Source: JBFXEO01 sp050180015 | GTDB lineage: Bacteria > Bacteroidota > Bacteroidia > Bacteroidales > Tenuifilaceae | Direction of reading: 5' to 3' | DNA length: 15,358 nt | NCBI GenBank assembly: GCA_050180015.1 | Contig: JBFXEO010000050.1 | Location: 1-15,358 of the forward strand | Shown here: positions 1 to 7,112 of the stretch, one piece after another | How the letters are laid out: each line of letters begins with the position of its first letter | Position numbering within the stretch: position 1 is the first letter of the stretch | Made by a program: the position numbers and the translations under genes | The notes under the pieces: generated by a model | What the model saw: only the letters and a program-made list of their open reading frames with translations | The model's database searches: none | Told to the model about the DNA's origin: nothing

Positions 1-681
1 CTTACCTCCGGCCCTTTGAACAATCAATGCCCCTGCAGCAACATCCCACGGGTTGAGTCCATACTCATAAAATGCATCGAACCTGCCACACGCGACATAC
101 ACCAAGTCGGTTGCAGCCGATCCTAAGCGTCTTAAGCCATGCGAATTCCGCATAAAATAATCGAGTGACTTAAAGAAAGCATCCATCCGGGAGTAATCAA
201 AGTATGGAAAGCCAGTAGCAACCAACGCATCGTTTACGGACAACACCTCAGAAACGCCTATAATACTATCGTTTAGGTACGCTTTGCTATCGGCATTAGC
301 CCAAAAACATTCATCTAAGGTTGGCTCGTAAACCACCCCAACCAGCAAGTCGTCACCATCTATCAGGGCAACGCTTACCGCATAGGGTGCCAGTCCATGA
401 ATGTAATTTGTTGTACCATCCAAAGGATCAATCACCCAATTTAAACCGCCCCGTTTGGGTGTTCCGGTTCCCTCTTCGGCAATAAAACCAGCCTGTGGTA
501 GTATCTCCGAAAGGGTTTCGACCAACATGTGCTCGCTGGTTCTATCGACATACGATACAAAGTTGTGCTCACCCTTTTCCTGCACCCTGCTCATTGAAAA
601 GTTAGCCCGCTCGTTGAACAAGAATTTTCCGGCCTTTTTCGTCGCCTCAACGGTTAACCCTGTAATATGCTGTAAATCCAT
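1..681 (-). CDS. Inositol monophosphatase family protein (3' end cut by window edge)
   Basis: The 227 visible residues belong to the Mg2+-dependent inositol monophosphatase/SuhB family, which hydrolyses phosphate monoesters of inositol or related sugars in the cytoplasm. The metal-site motif WVIDPLDGTTNYIHG is at residues 82-96 (Asp85, Asp88), preceded by the acidic pair Glu69-Glu70. The second family signature, NPWDVAAGALIVQRAGG, is at 210-226 with metal ligand Asp213. The frame runs open through base 1, so roughly 35-40 C-terminal residues expected for a family member of about 265 residues lie outside the window. The start is the ATG at 681-679, giving MDLQHITGLTVEA, which fits the normal helical N-terminus of the family. 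The HD-domain gene lies 56 bases upstream on the same strand, so co-transcription is possible. True substrate is unknown: the family also includes sugar-1-phosphate and nucleotide (CysQ-like) phosphatases. Confidence 0.93.
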   Translation of the reverse strand, partial: MDLQHITGLTVEATKKAGKFLFNERANFSMSRVQEKGEHNFVSYVDRTSEHMLVETLSEILPQAGFIAEEGTGTPKRGGLNWVIDPLDGTTNYIHGLAPYAVSVALIDGDDLLVGVVYEPTLDECFWANADSKAYLNDSIIGVSEVLSVNDALVATGFPYFDYSRMDAFFKSLDYFMRNSHGLRRLGSAATDLVYVACGRFDAFYEYGLNPWDVAAGALIVQRAGGK

Positions 682-737
682 GGCTTAATTCGATACTTTT
701 AAGTTTTCCGGTAAAACTACTCTTCGCTGCTCAAAAA

Positions 738-1292
738 TTAGAATCCGAGTTCCCCCTGAATTGGAGCCAGCGCATTGATGGATAGCTGGGCAAATTCATC
801 AATGGTAAAGCCCAATTTTTCGCATTCCATAATAGTACAGCGGTTTACCGATGCGGCAAATTGTTTTTCCTTCATCCTCTTTACAACCGATTTTGATTTA
901 ACGCTCGATATTTTTTTATCGGGGTAAACCATTGCCGTTGCAAATATTAACCCGGCGATTGTTTCTCCGGCGGCCAGTGCAAGCTGAAATTTGGTTGTAC
1001 GAGGTATGCCCACGGCCTCCTCGTTGTGCATTTTAATAGCATCAACGGCATCAACCGGAAGAATATTTTTAAGCATATCGGCAGCAACAAGGGCGTGAGT
1101 TTTAGGGTCGCCATTAGTGATTTCTACATCCAAATCGTGAAGTAAACCGGCAATGCCCCAAAGGTTTACATCTTCGCCAAGTTCCCCGGCAATAGCCCTA
1201 AGAATTGCCTCCGATGCCAAGCAGTGCGCAATCATCCGGGGATTAGAAACATGCTGGTGAAGTAATTCGATATAGTAACTGTGGTCATTCAT
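738..1292 (-). CDS. HD-domain metal-dependent phosphohydrolase-like protein
   Basis: This 184-residue cytosolic protein carries the HD fold of metal-dependent phosphohydrolases. The metal-binding pattern is visible as His23 (MIAHCLASEA), the His52-Asp53 doublet in AGLLHDLD, His66 and His89 (IKMHNEE). These HDIG-type single-domain proteins are common in Bacteroidota, but their substrate is generally not known, so no specific reaction is claimed. An in-frame ATG eight codons upstream (1316) would add MVFLISWA. The ATG at 1292 is preferred because the upstream ATG lies inside an exact -7 promoter element (1314-1321), and because the family alignment I recall begins close to this methionine. No membrane segment or signal peptide is present. 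It lies between the nitroreductase gene and the phosphatase gene, all in one direction. Confidence 0.85.
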   Translation of the reverse strand: MNDHSYYIELLHQHVSNPRMIAHCLASEAILRAIAGELGEDVNLWGIAGLLHDLDVEITNGDPKTHALVAADMLKNILPVDAVDAIKMHNEEAVGIPRTTKFQLALAAGETIAGLIFATAMVYPDKKISSVKSKSVVKRMKEKQFAASVNRCTIMECEKLGFTIDEFAQLSINALAPIQGELGF

Positions 1293-1313
1293 AGCCCAAG
1301 AAATTAAAAACAC

Positions 1314-1321
1314 CAAAAATA
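1314..1321 (-). promoter_or_regulatory. Bacteroidota-type -7 promoter element for the HD gene
   Basis: Read on the minus strand the sequence is TATTTTTG, an exact match to the phylum's -7 consensus TAnnTTTG. The initiation site would be near 1307, leaving a leader of about 15 bases before the ATG at 1292. A good -33 TTTG at the expected 19-21 base spacing is not evident, so this is a prediction from half the promoter. Confidence 0.45.
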
Positions 1322-1341
1322 ATGATTTTTAGGTTATGCAC

Positions 1342-1390
1342 AGCGTTACCATTCCGTGCTACCGTATATTCTACCGGGAATGGTTACGCT
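1342..1390. repeat. Imperfect inverted repeat at the nitroreductase stop codon
   Basis: The left arm AGCGTTACCATTCC (1342-1355) pairs with the right arm GGAATGGTTACGCT (1377-1390) at 13 of 14 positions. The 21-base spacer contains the 6-mer CGGTAG twice when read on the minus strand. The right arm overlaps the stop codon of the nitroreductase gene. In the minus-strand transcript the hairpin is not followed by a uridine run, so it is not a standard intrinsic terminator. It could slow or end transcription, protect the mRNA 3' end, or be a dispersed intergenic palindrome. Confidence 0.6.
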
Positions 1391-1961
1391 AATATTTATT
1401 GTAGCAGAATATTTCATTTAAACTTTTGCGTTTCTTCTCCCTTATTTCGCCGGATAGAGGGTAACCCAACGTTATAAGCAATGGTACCCGTTTCGATTTT
1501 GGAATCCCGAGTAACCTTTTCACCGCCGATTCGTTGAACCAGCCCAACATGCAGCTTCCCAAGCCCTCTGATTTTGCTGCCAGACAAATATGCCCGGCTG
1601 CAATTCCAATATCAATCTGCGGAAAAGTTTTATTTTTGACCAGGCTCCCAAAGTTGGAGTTAAAGTTTGCACTTTCCATGACGATTACAATATGTACAGG
1701 TGCCTGCTTGGTAAAATGGTTAATTCCCAGCACCCGGCTGGCTGCAGCATCGGCAAGTTTGTTTTTTAACTCTAGGTTATCCACTACAATAAATCGCCAG
1801 GGCTGAGCATTACATGCCGAGGGGGCAACTTGCGCTGCACCGATGATCCGTTCAATAATATCGCGCGGTATAGGCTTATCGCTATAGGCACGGTCGCTCT
1901 GACGGTTATTTACTAGCCAGTAAAAATACTCGTTTAGCTTAGGGTTGGTAAACATCTGCAA
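1389..1961 (-). CDS. Nitroreductase family flavoprotein
   Basis: A 190-residue member of the FMN-dependent nitroreductase superfamily, which uses NAD(P)H to reduce nitro groups, quinones or similar acceptors in the cytosol. Family hallmarks are the N-terminal FMN phosphate-binding residues in NNRQSDRAYSDKPI (Arg20, Ser22, Arg24), PSACNAQPWRF at 47-57, the DIGIAAGHICLAAKSEGLGS segment at 117-136, and the C-terminal ITLGYP plus basic KKRK (163-179). The length is typical of the small single-domain subgroup. The start overlaps the end of the upstream NAD(P)-binding gene by 23 bases, which suggests translational coupling. A second in-frame ATG two codons in (1955) is an equally plausible start. 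Natural substrate cannot be read from the sequence. Confidence 0.93.
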   Translation of the reverse strand: MQMFTNPKLNEYFYWLVNNRQSDRAYSDKPIPRDIIERIIGAAQVAPSACNAQPWRFIVVDNLELKNKLADAAASRVLGINHFTKQAPVHIVIVMESANFNSNFGSLVKNKTFPQIDIGIAAGHICLAAKSEGLGSCMLGWFNESAVKRLLGIPKSKRVPLLITLGYPLSGEIREKKRKSLNEIFCYNKY

Positions 1962-2595
1962 TTTGTTTTAATATGTTCGATTCCACCACGATAACTCCCG
2001 ATGATGATGATGCCAATGATGCCATGCTTTTAGCAACATCAATGGCATCAATGCCCCTATACTTACGGAAAGGTCCGGTGAGTATAAATCCGAATGCTTT
2101 GTAAAATAGTATTCCAAGCCGTTCCACAAAGCGAAATTCATCCCTTTTCCCCAAAAGTAGAGATGGACGAACAATCGCGCACAGCTCGAAACCCATAGAT
2201 TTCACCATTTCCTCCATCTCGCCCTTTGTGCGCTGGTAAAAACTCAACGATTTAGGGTTTGCCCCGATGGAACTGATTACTATAAGCCGGCTACCCCCGG
2301 CCATTTTTGCCCGTTGGGCAATGGTAACCACCAACTCATAGTCAACTTTCCAAAATGCTTTTTTACTACCGGCCTTTTTCATGGTTGTTCCAAGGCAAAC
2401 AAACACATCATCAGCCCCCGCTGGGACTGTAAAATCATCGGTAATTTCAACCCAGCTAAACTTATCGGCCAGGTTTGTTAACGGTTTACGCGAATAGGCA
2501 TATACCTTACCATAATTCTTACTCTCAGCCAACACCTTAAGAAGGTGTTTTCCCACTAACCCAGTGCTTCCAAAAATAGCAGCAGATCGATTCAT
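1939..2595 (-). CDS. TIP30/HTATIP2-like NAD(P)-binding oxidoreductase
   Basis: A 218-residue single-domain Rossmann-fold protein of the atypical short-chain dehydrogenase type. The nucleotide-binding glycine motif is FGSTGLVGKHLL at residues 8-19. VFVCLGTTMKKAG at 64-76, ISSIGAN at 107-113 and Tyr120-x-x-x-Lys124 (YQRTK) match the pattern of bacterial homologues of mammalian TIP30/HTATIP2, and RPSLLLGKRDEFR follows at 143-155. These bacterial proteins are usually annotated only as NAD(P)H-binding or oxidoreductase and their substrates are not established. No signal peptide or membrane segment is seen. It is the first gene of an overlapping pair with the nitroreductase, so a shared redox role is plausible but not shown. 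The C-terminal part has a serine-rich stretch (ASLASSSSG) encoded by GATGATGATGATG-type repeats. Confidence 0.85.
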   Translation of the reverse strand: MNRSAAIFGSTGLVGKHLLKVLAESKNYGKVYAYSRKPLTNLADKFSWVEITDDFTVPAGADDVFVCLGTTMKKAGSKKAFWKVDYELVVTIAQRAKMAGGSRLIVISSIGANPKSLSFYQRTKGEMEEMVKSMGFELCAIVRPSLLLGKRDEFRFVERLGILFYKAFGFILTGPFRKYRGIDAIDVAKSMASLASSSSGVIVVESNILKQIADVYQP

Positions 2596-2689
2596 ATCCT
2601 TAAATTAATTAAAATATGGCTACAGGCTCTGAATGATTTTGGATAGCAAGGTATGGAAAAATTTCATCAAAAACTTTTTGTGTGAGTGT

Positions 2690-2722
2690 AAAAAAAAACC
2701 GTGACCCTTGGGCCACGGTTTT
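2690..2722 (-). terminator. Intrinsic terminator of the M6 protease gene
   Basis: On the minus strand the sequence is AAACCGTGGCC, loop CAAG, GGTCACGGTTT, followed by a run of nine T. The stem pairs completely apart from one G-U wobble. It starts about 24 bases after the protease stop codon, so it ends that transcript before the TIP30-like gene on the same strand. Confidence 0.9.
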
Positions 2723-2745
2723 ACAATTACGATTGAAAAAATTAC

Positions 2746-5700
2746 TTACTGTTTAATGAATTTCTTTGTAATGGGTTCTTTTTCCTCATCAATAGAGATA
2801 AGGTAGATTCCTTTTGACAGATCACCCACTTCAATAGCTGTTTCTCTATCGGTCAAAATCTGGAATTTAACAACGGCACCGCGTATATCGTATATCCTTG
2901 CAGTAACCTCACCCTCAATTCCATTCAGCTTAACATATATCCTATCGCTAGCGGGATTGGGGTATAGAGAGTATATTTCAACTTTTTCATTTTCTAGATT
3001 TTCAGCAAATGGAATGTCGAATGCCGGTGCCGATGAGCCTGTAGTTACATTTACGCTGTAATCTTCAACCTCGCCGTAGCTGAATGTTTCGCAGGCTGTT
3101 GGTGCAGAGTTGTACTTCATGGTTACCCGCATACGTGTAACACCCAGCGTAGCACTGGTAGGAATTGTTACGCTGGCAGAAAGAGTTCCGCTACTCGACG
3201 AAGAGCCTGTTGCTACTTTCTCGGAATCCTCGAATGTGCCGTTTTGGTTGTAGTCAATCCAAACTACCCAGTATTCGGTATAAGCGGTACTATTGAATCC
3301 TGCGCTGAAGTAAATAGTATATGCGCTTCCCCTAGTCACGGTAGCCTGGAGGCTGGTCATATTTATGTACCCTCCGTCGGCGCTGGAGGTACGATTTATT
3401 CCTGCAAATTGCACCAAATCAATCCACTCATAGGTTACATTATTTCCCTTTGATGCGCAGTATGTTACCGTAGAGCTTGAGGTTGTGAAGCTTTGCTGTG
3501 TGCCGTATGCTGTACCCTGGGCATTTATTGCGTAAGCTCTAACATAGTAGGTGGTGCTTGCAGTTAGGCCTGTCATGTTTGCCGTAAAAGTGCCTGTTCC
3601 TGAACCGCTTGTTACCTTACTGTTTGCGGTAGTTGGATTAGATGACGTGCTGTAGCAGATACCCCTTTCGGTTACAGTTGCACCTCCATCTGCGGTAACA
3701 TTTCCACCGCAAGTGGCAGAGCTGGATGTAATTGAACTAACGGCGTTGGTGGTTACTGTTGGAACGGTAGCTCCGCTGCCAGCGGTAATTGACACGTTAT
3801 CGATATACCAGTAGTCAATTTGATACAGGTTGCCATCGGCAACAATTGCAAAGTAGGTGGTGGATGAGTTTAGGTCGGTTGTAACATTAACGGTTACTGT
3901 AGTTGCTGCAATATTTGTACTTGATGTTGCAACGGACCAGCTGGTGTTGGTCCAATTAGTTTTATCGTTCGATGTTTGAACTCTCAAGGTAACCCCAGTG
4001 CCATAGGCATCCAACATGTGCCTGAACGAGAAGGATACTTGGCTGACACCAACGGTATTAACGGCAGGTGTTATAAGGCGGGTAGTACCCGGGTTAACAT
4101 TTTGGTAGGTACACTTCATTTCGTATGCCGAACCGCCGGCGTTAGCGGTGTTAGATACGCTCCAACGTTCTGTAATGCTGGTACCTGTATTTTGGGTTGT
4201 CCAGCTTGATGGGATGGACGATGCTGTAAAGTTTTCGGTTACAGGTAGTGTAAGCGATGACGACGATGCCTGGGTTGTAAAATTCAGTGTGCTACCGTAG
4301 GTTGTTCCTGATGTGTTTACTGCCTTTACCCGGTAGTAGTAGGTTGTATTTGCTGTTAAGCTGGTTAGGCTTCCGCTAACACTAGTAGTAGCCGTGCCCG
4401 TTACGCTACTTGGGCTTGCGGTTAGGGTATTACCGAAACTGGTTGTTGTGCCCCATTCGAATGTAACCGTAGTTGTTGCATTGTTAGCGTTAACTTCGCC
4501 ATTCAGTGTTGCGTTTGTAGTGCCAATCGCCGATGCGGCAACAGTGGTTGCCGTGGGTGCTGTTCCGCTACCCGATCCACCCATAAAATCGAAGGTAATT
4601 GTTTTGGTAGTTGTATTTTCGGCGATATTGGTCATTGGCTTGCTCGTATTTGCTCCAGCCCACGATTTCATGTTTGGAGTAGTTGCATCGGTAAACGATG
4701 TTTTAGCGCTTGAGCCAGGGAATGGGCACCCTGTCCCATTAATTGTTCCGTAAGTGCTCGCGGTAGAACCGGGATTTGTTGTTGCACTGGCACAAACCGG
4801 ATACATCTTTTGTGGATAGGTAGCATTGATATTATTGCTGGAGCTGGCCGAGGCAATTGTGGAATGTACGTGGTAAACCAAAAGCCCATGTCCTGGAATA
4901 TTTGCATCAAATCCTGTTTGTTGACGGTTTTCCATTATCCAGTATTCTCCGGATGTTGTGGAGTTAATCTGGTAAAAACTTTGATTTGATTCTGCGGGGG
5001 TAACACTAATAGATGCTGCAGACGAAAGAACGGTTGCCGATGCCCACCCGTAAACCTTTACCTTGGTGTAAGCGTTATGGTGAGCAGGAGTTATCCCGTT
5101 ATTATTCCATGATCCGCTGGCCATTAAATCCCAGTAACCAGTCCCATAAAACTGACCGCCCGTGCTGTAGTCTGTATCGTAATAATCGGGTGCCCCTAGA
5201 ACATGGCCGAATTCGTGACAAATTACACCAATGGCAGTTATTGTTGTGCCACTAGTACCGCTTAACTCTGAAGAGCAGGAATATTTACTAATTGATACGC
5301 CGTCTTTTACTACGGTTGATATGCTCCATGCGTGAGCCCAAATGCAATCAGTGCTGGCACCTGCTTCTTCTCCGTAGCCAGCGTAAATAACGTAAACGCC
5401 ATCTACAGTTCCGTCACCATCATTGTCGTAGTTTGCAAAGTTTGCCGAGGCATCAGCCAGGTTAACCGCTTCGGTAACAAGTGCCCTGGGATTTTGATCG
5501 TTTCCGCTAGCATCGTTGGCCCCGTAGTACGACATGTTCTGGCTGGCGGTATATGGGCCAAAAACATCAACCGTTAGGTTAAACTGGTTCCAGGAGTTCT
5601 CGTTGTAGAAGTCCTTAACGCTACCAGTGGCACCGCCGGCGGTGTATCCAACCTGGTTGAATAGGTTATTGAAGTCTGACTGTGTTTTGGTAAAGGCTTT

Positions 5701-6159
5701 GTCCTTGTAGCTCATCAAAATACAGATCAATTTTCTGTTTCCGGTTGTTGGGAAAGTTTTTTGGCTTTCTGCCGATTTTATTTGCCAAATACTTTTCATC
5801 ATTGAGAGCTGGCTTTTACTGTAGTATAGGCCTTTAGCCACCTTCGAAAGCAAATTTTTCTCGGTGGAGGATCTATCGCCTTCGTTGTTGGCCTCTATGC
5901 CCGATGGCTGAATGTCTCCTTTACCGTCTTGAATAGCATACTCAAAATTTCCCTTGCCATTCATCATCAGGGTATAACCATCCTCGGTTAAGGCCCATTT
6001 TACTTTTTCGTCACCCCTTAGCCAAATGGAAATAACTTTGCCACTTGCCTGTTTGTACTGTATTAGTCCCGGGTATGCGGGTACGGCAACTGCATTATTC
6101 ACAACCAGGATGATTGAGAGTAAGCATAGGGTTAAAATGCCTAGTAGAGATTTTTTCAT
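2746..6159 (-). CDS. Secreted M6-family metalloprotease with type IX secretion sorting domain
   Basis: A 1137-residue exported zinc endopeptidase. A lipophilic signal peptide (1-25, likely cut after AVA) is followed by the M6-type propeptide region (about 26-130). The catalytic domain (about 140-525) has the zinc motif HEFGHVLGAPDYYD from residue 315 (His315, Glu316, His319), a Met-turn-like LMASGSW around Met346, and a calcium-loop-like DNDGDGTVD at 245-253. Then come a fibronectin-III-like domain (about 533-630), a MAM/cleaved-adhesin-like jelly roll (about 637-793), a second fibronectin-III-like domain (about 799-894) and a GEVED domain (about 899-1040, ending CETFSYGEVEDYSV). The T9SS type A sorting domain is 1061-1137, with YSLYPNPASDRIYV, GAVV and KGIYLISI. 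The protein should be moved across the outer membrane and released or anchored. The gene is monocistronic with its own terminator and diverges from the LytTR/kinase operon. M6 assignment is strong; the natural substrate is unknown. Confidence 0.96.
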   Translation of the reverse strand: MKKSLLGILTLCLLSIILVVNNAVAVPAYPGLIQYKQASGKVISIWLRGDEKVKWALTEDGYTLMMNGKGNFEYAIQDGKGDIQPSGIEANNEGDRSSTEKNLLSKVAKGLYYSKSQLSMMKSIWQIKSAESQKTFPTTGNRKLICILMSYKDKAFTKTQSDFNNLFNQVGYTAGGATGSVKDFYNENSWNQFNLTVDVFGPYTASQNMSYYGANDASGNDQNPRALVTEAVNLADASANFANYDNDGDGTVDGVYVIYAGYGEEAGASTDCIWAHAWSISTVVKDGVSISKYSCSSELSGTSGTTITAIGVICHEFGHVLGAPDYYDTDYSTGGQFYGTGYWDLMASGSWNNNGITPAHHNAYTKVKVYGWASATVLSSAASISVTPAESNQSFYQINSTTSGEYWIMENRQQTGFDANIPGHGLLVYHVHSTIASASSSNNINATYPQKMYPVCASATTNPGSTASTYGTINGTGCPFPGSSAKTSFTDATTPNMKSWAGANTSKPMTNIAENTTTKTITFDFMGGSGSGTAPTATTVAASAIGTTNATLNGEVNANNATTTVTFEWGTTTSFGNTLTASPSSVTGTATTSVSGSLTSLTANTTYYYRVKAVNTSGTTYGSTLNFTTQASSSSLTLPVTENFTASSIPSSWTTQNTGTSITERWSVSNTANAGGSAYEMKCTYQNVNPGTTRLITPAVNTVGVSQVSFSFRHMLDAYGTGVTLRVQTSNDKTNWTNTSWSVATSSTNIAATTVTVNVTTDLNSSTTYFAIVADGNLYQIDYWYIDNVSITAGSGATVPTVTTNAVSSITSSSATCGGNVTADGGATVTERGICYSTSSNPTTANSKVTSGSGTGTFTANMTGLTASTTYYVRAYAINAQGTAYGTQQSFTTSSSTVTYCASKGNNVTYEWIDLVQFAGINRTSSADGGYINMTSLQATVTRGSAYTIYFSAGFNSTAYTEYWVVWIDYNQNGTFEDSEKVATGSSSSSGTLSASVTIPTSATLGVTRMRVTMKYNSAPTACETFSYGEVEDYSVNVTTGSSAPAFDIPFAENLENEKVEIYSLYPNPASDRIYVKLNGIEGEVTARIYDIRGAVVKFQILTDRETAIEVGDLSKGIYLISIDEEKEPITKKFIKQ

Positions 6160-6382
6160 AGATTAATTGAATTTAGGTTAGTTATTTATAAAGCCGAGCG
6201 TAATTTAAACCCTAAATTCGTTGGATATTTTGGCTATCGATAAACTACGGGTATATACCAACGGAAAGCAATTATCTCGGATTATTCTGCCGGATGTTTT
6301 TGTTTAATGTTTGCCTGAATTTGTAAAAAATATTTAAATTGCCCGAAAATTTTAGGGTTACTCTTAAGCTCTTTATTTGCCA
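6160..6382. promoter_or_regulatory. Divergent intergenic region with inverted motifs and a palindrome
   Basis: This AT-rich spacer must carry the promoters for both the protease (minus) and the response regulator (plus). I see no exact TAnnTTTG element in either direction; TGAATTTG at 6316-6323 is the nearest on the plus strand. It contains AACCCTAAATT (6208-6218) and its near-reverse complement AATTTTAGGGTT (6348-6359), lying 49 and 24 bases from the two start codons, and a perfect palindrome GGTATATACC (6250-6259). No gene is evident in it. The motifs could be operator sites, but chance occurrence in AT-rich DNA is possible. Confidence 0.4.
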
Positions 6383-7096
6383 ATGAAATTGAAGTGTATT
6401 ATAATTGATGATGAGCCCCTATCAATTGAAATCCTGGAGGGTTATCTCAAAAGAATTTCTAATGTTGAGGTTGTGGCTACTTTTGGCGACGCAATTTCTG
6501 CAATAGAAAAGTTTGATGAAATTTCATTCGATTTTCTTTTTCTTGATATCGAAATGCCCAGGCTTTCGGGCATAGATTTCCTTAAATCGTTACCGCATCC
6601 GCCCTTAGCTATTATTGTTTCGGCCAATAAGAATTACGCTATTGAGGGGTATGAGCTAAACGTTGTTGACTACCTGCTAAAGCCCATTACTTTTGAAAGA
6701 GTTGTAAAATCGGTGAATAAAATAGTTGAGGTAAAATCAAAGAATACCCAATCGGCCCAACGCCCGGAATCGTCCGGATATATCTTTTTAAAGGAAAATA
6801 AAAAAATGGTTAGGCTTAAAATGGATGATATTCTATACATTGAAAGCGTTAAAGACTATGTAAAGGTTGTGGCAAACGATAGAACGGTTATTACCAAGCA
6901 GAATTTAAACCATTTCGAGCAACTTTTAGATGGCTCGAAGTTTATCCGTATCCACCGCTCATTTATTGTTGCCGCTGCCCATCTTGATGCATTTAGCCCA
7001 TCGGCGGTTGAAATTGGGAAAATAGAGATTCCTATCGGTAGGCTATATAAGGATAAGGCTCTTAAACGGCTTGTTGAAATAGGTAAGCTGATGTAA
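6383..7096 (+). CDS. LytTR-family response regulator
   Basis: A 237-residue two-component response regulator. The receiver domain (about 3-118) has the acidic pocket Asp9-Asp10, phosphoacceptor Asp55 in FLFLDIEMP, Ser80 and Lys100 (LLKP), all intact. A linker rich in Ser and Gln leads to a LytTR DNA-binding domain (about 133-232), recognisable from YIFLKENKKMVRLKMDDILY, the ESVKDYVKV strand and the FIRIHRSFIV motif. LytTR proteins bind imperfect direct repeats in promoters. The ATG at 6383 is chosen over an in-frame TTG two codons earlier because it gives the standard MKLKCIIIDDEP N-terminus. The sensor kinase begins 16 bases after its stop codon, so the two are almost certainly one operon. 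Its divergent neighbour, the M6 protease, is a possible target, but this is inference. Confidence 0.96.
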   Translation: MKLKCIIIDDEPLSIEILEGYLKRISNVEVVATFGDAISAIEKFDEISFDFLFLDIEMPRLSGIDFLKSLPHPPLAIIVSANKNYAIEGYELNVVDYLLKPITFERVVKSVNKIVEVKSKNTQSAQRPESSGYIFLKENKKMVRLKMDDILYIESVKDYVKVVANDRTVITKQNLNHFEQLLDGSKFIRIHRSFIVAAAHLDAFSPSAVEIGKIEIPIGRLYKDKALKRLVEIGKLM

Positions 7097-7112
7097 ATTA
7101 TTTTATTATACC

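Noticed and set aside
1991..2020. GATGATGATG-type trinucleotide repeat
   Set aside because: It is a short in-frame run encoding serines in the TIP30-like protein, too short to be a meaningful microsatellite.
2746..4600. Repetitive-looking GT/AC-rich stretches that might suggest a repeat array
   Set aside because: They come from Thr/Ser/Ala-rich coding in fibronectin-like and GEVED domains. There are no regular identical repeats or spacers, so this is not a CRISPR or tandem array.
4394..4753. A 119-codon plus-strand frame rich in Val, Ala and Leu
   Set aside because: It is antisense to the Thr/Ser-rich part of the M6 protease, and its hydrophobic composition is a by-product of that coding bias.
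6377..6382. TTG start two codons upstream for the LytTR regulator
   Set aside because: The ATG at 6383 gives the canonical receiver-domain N-terminus. The TTG adds only two residues.
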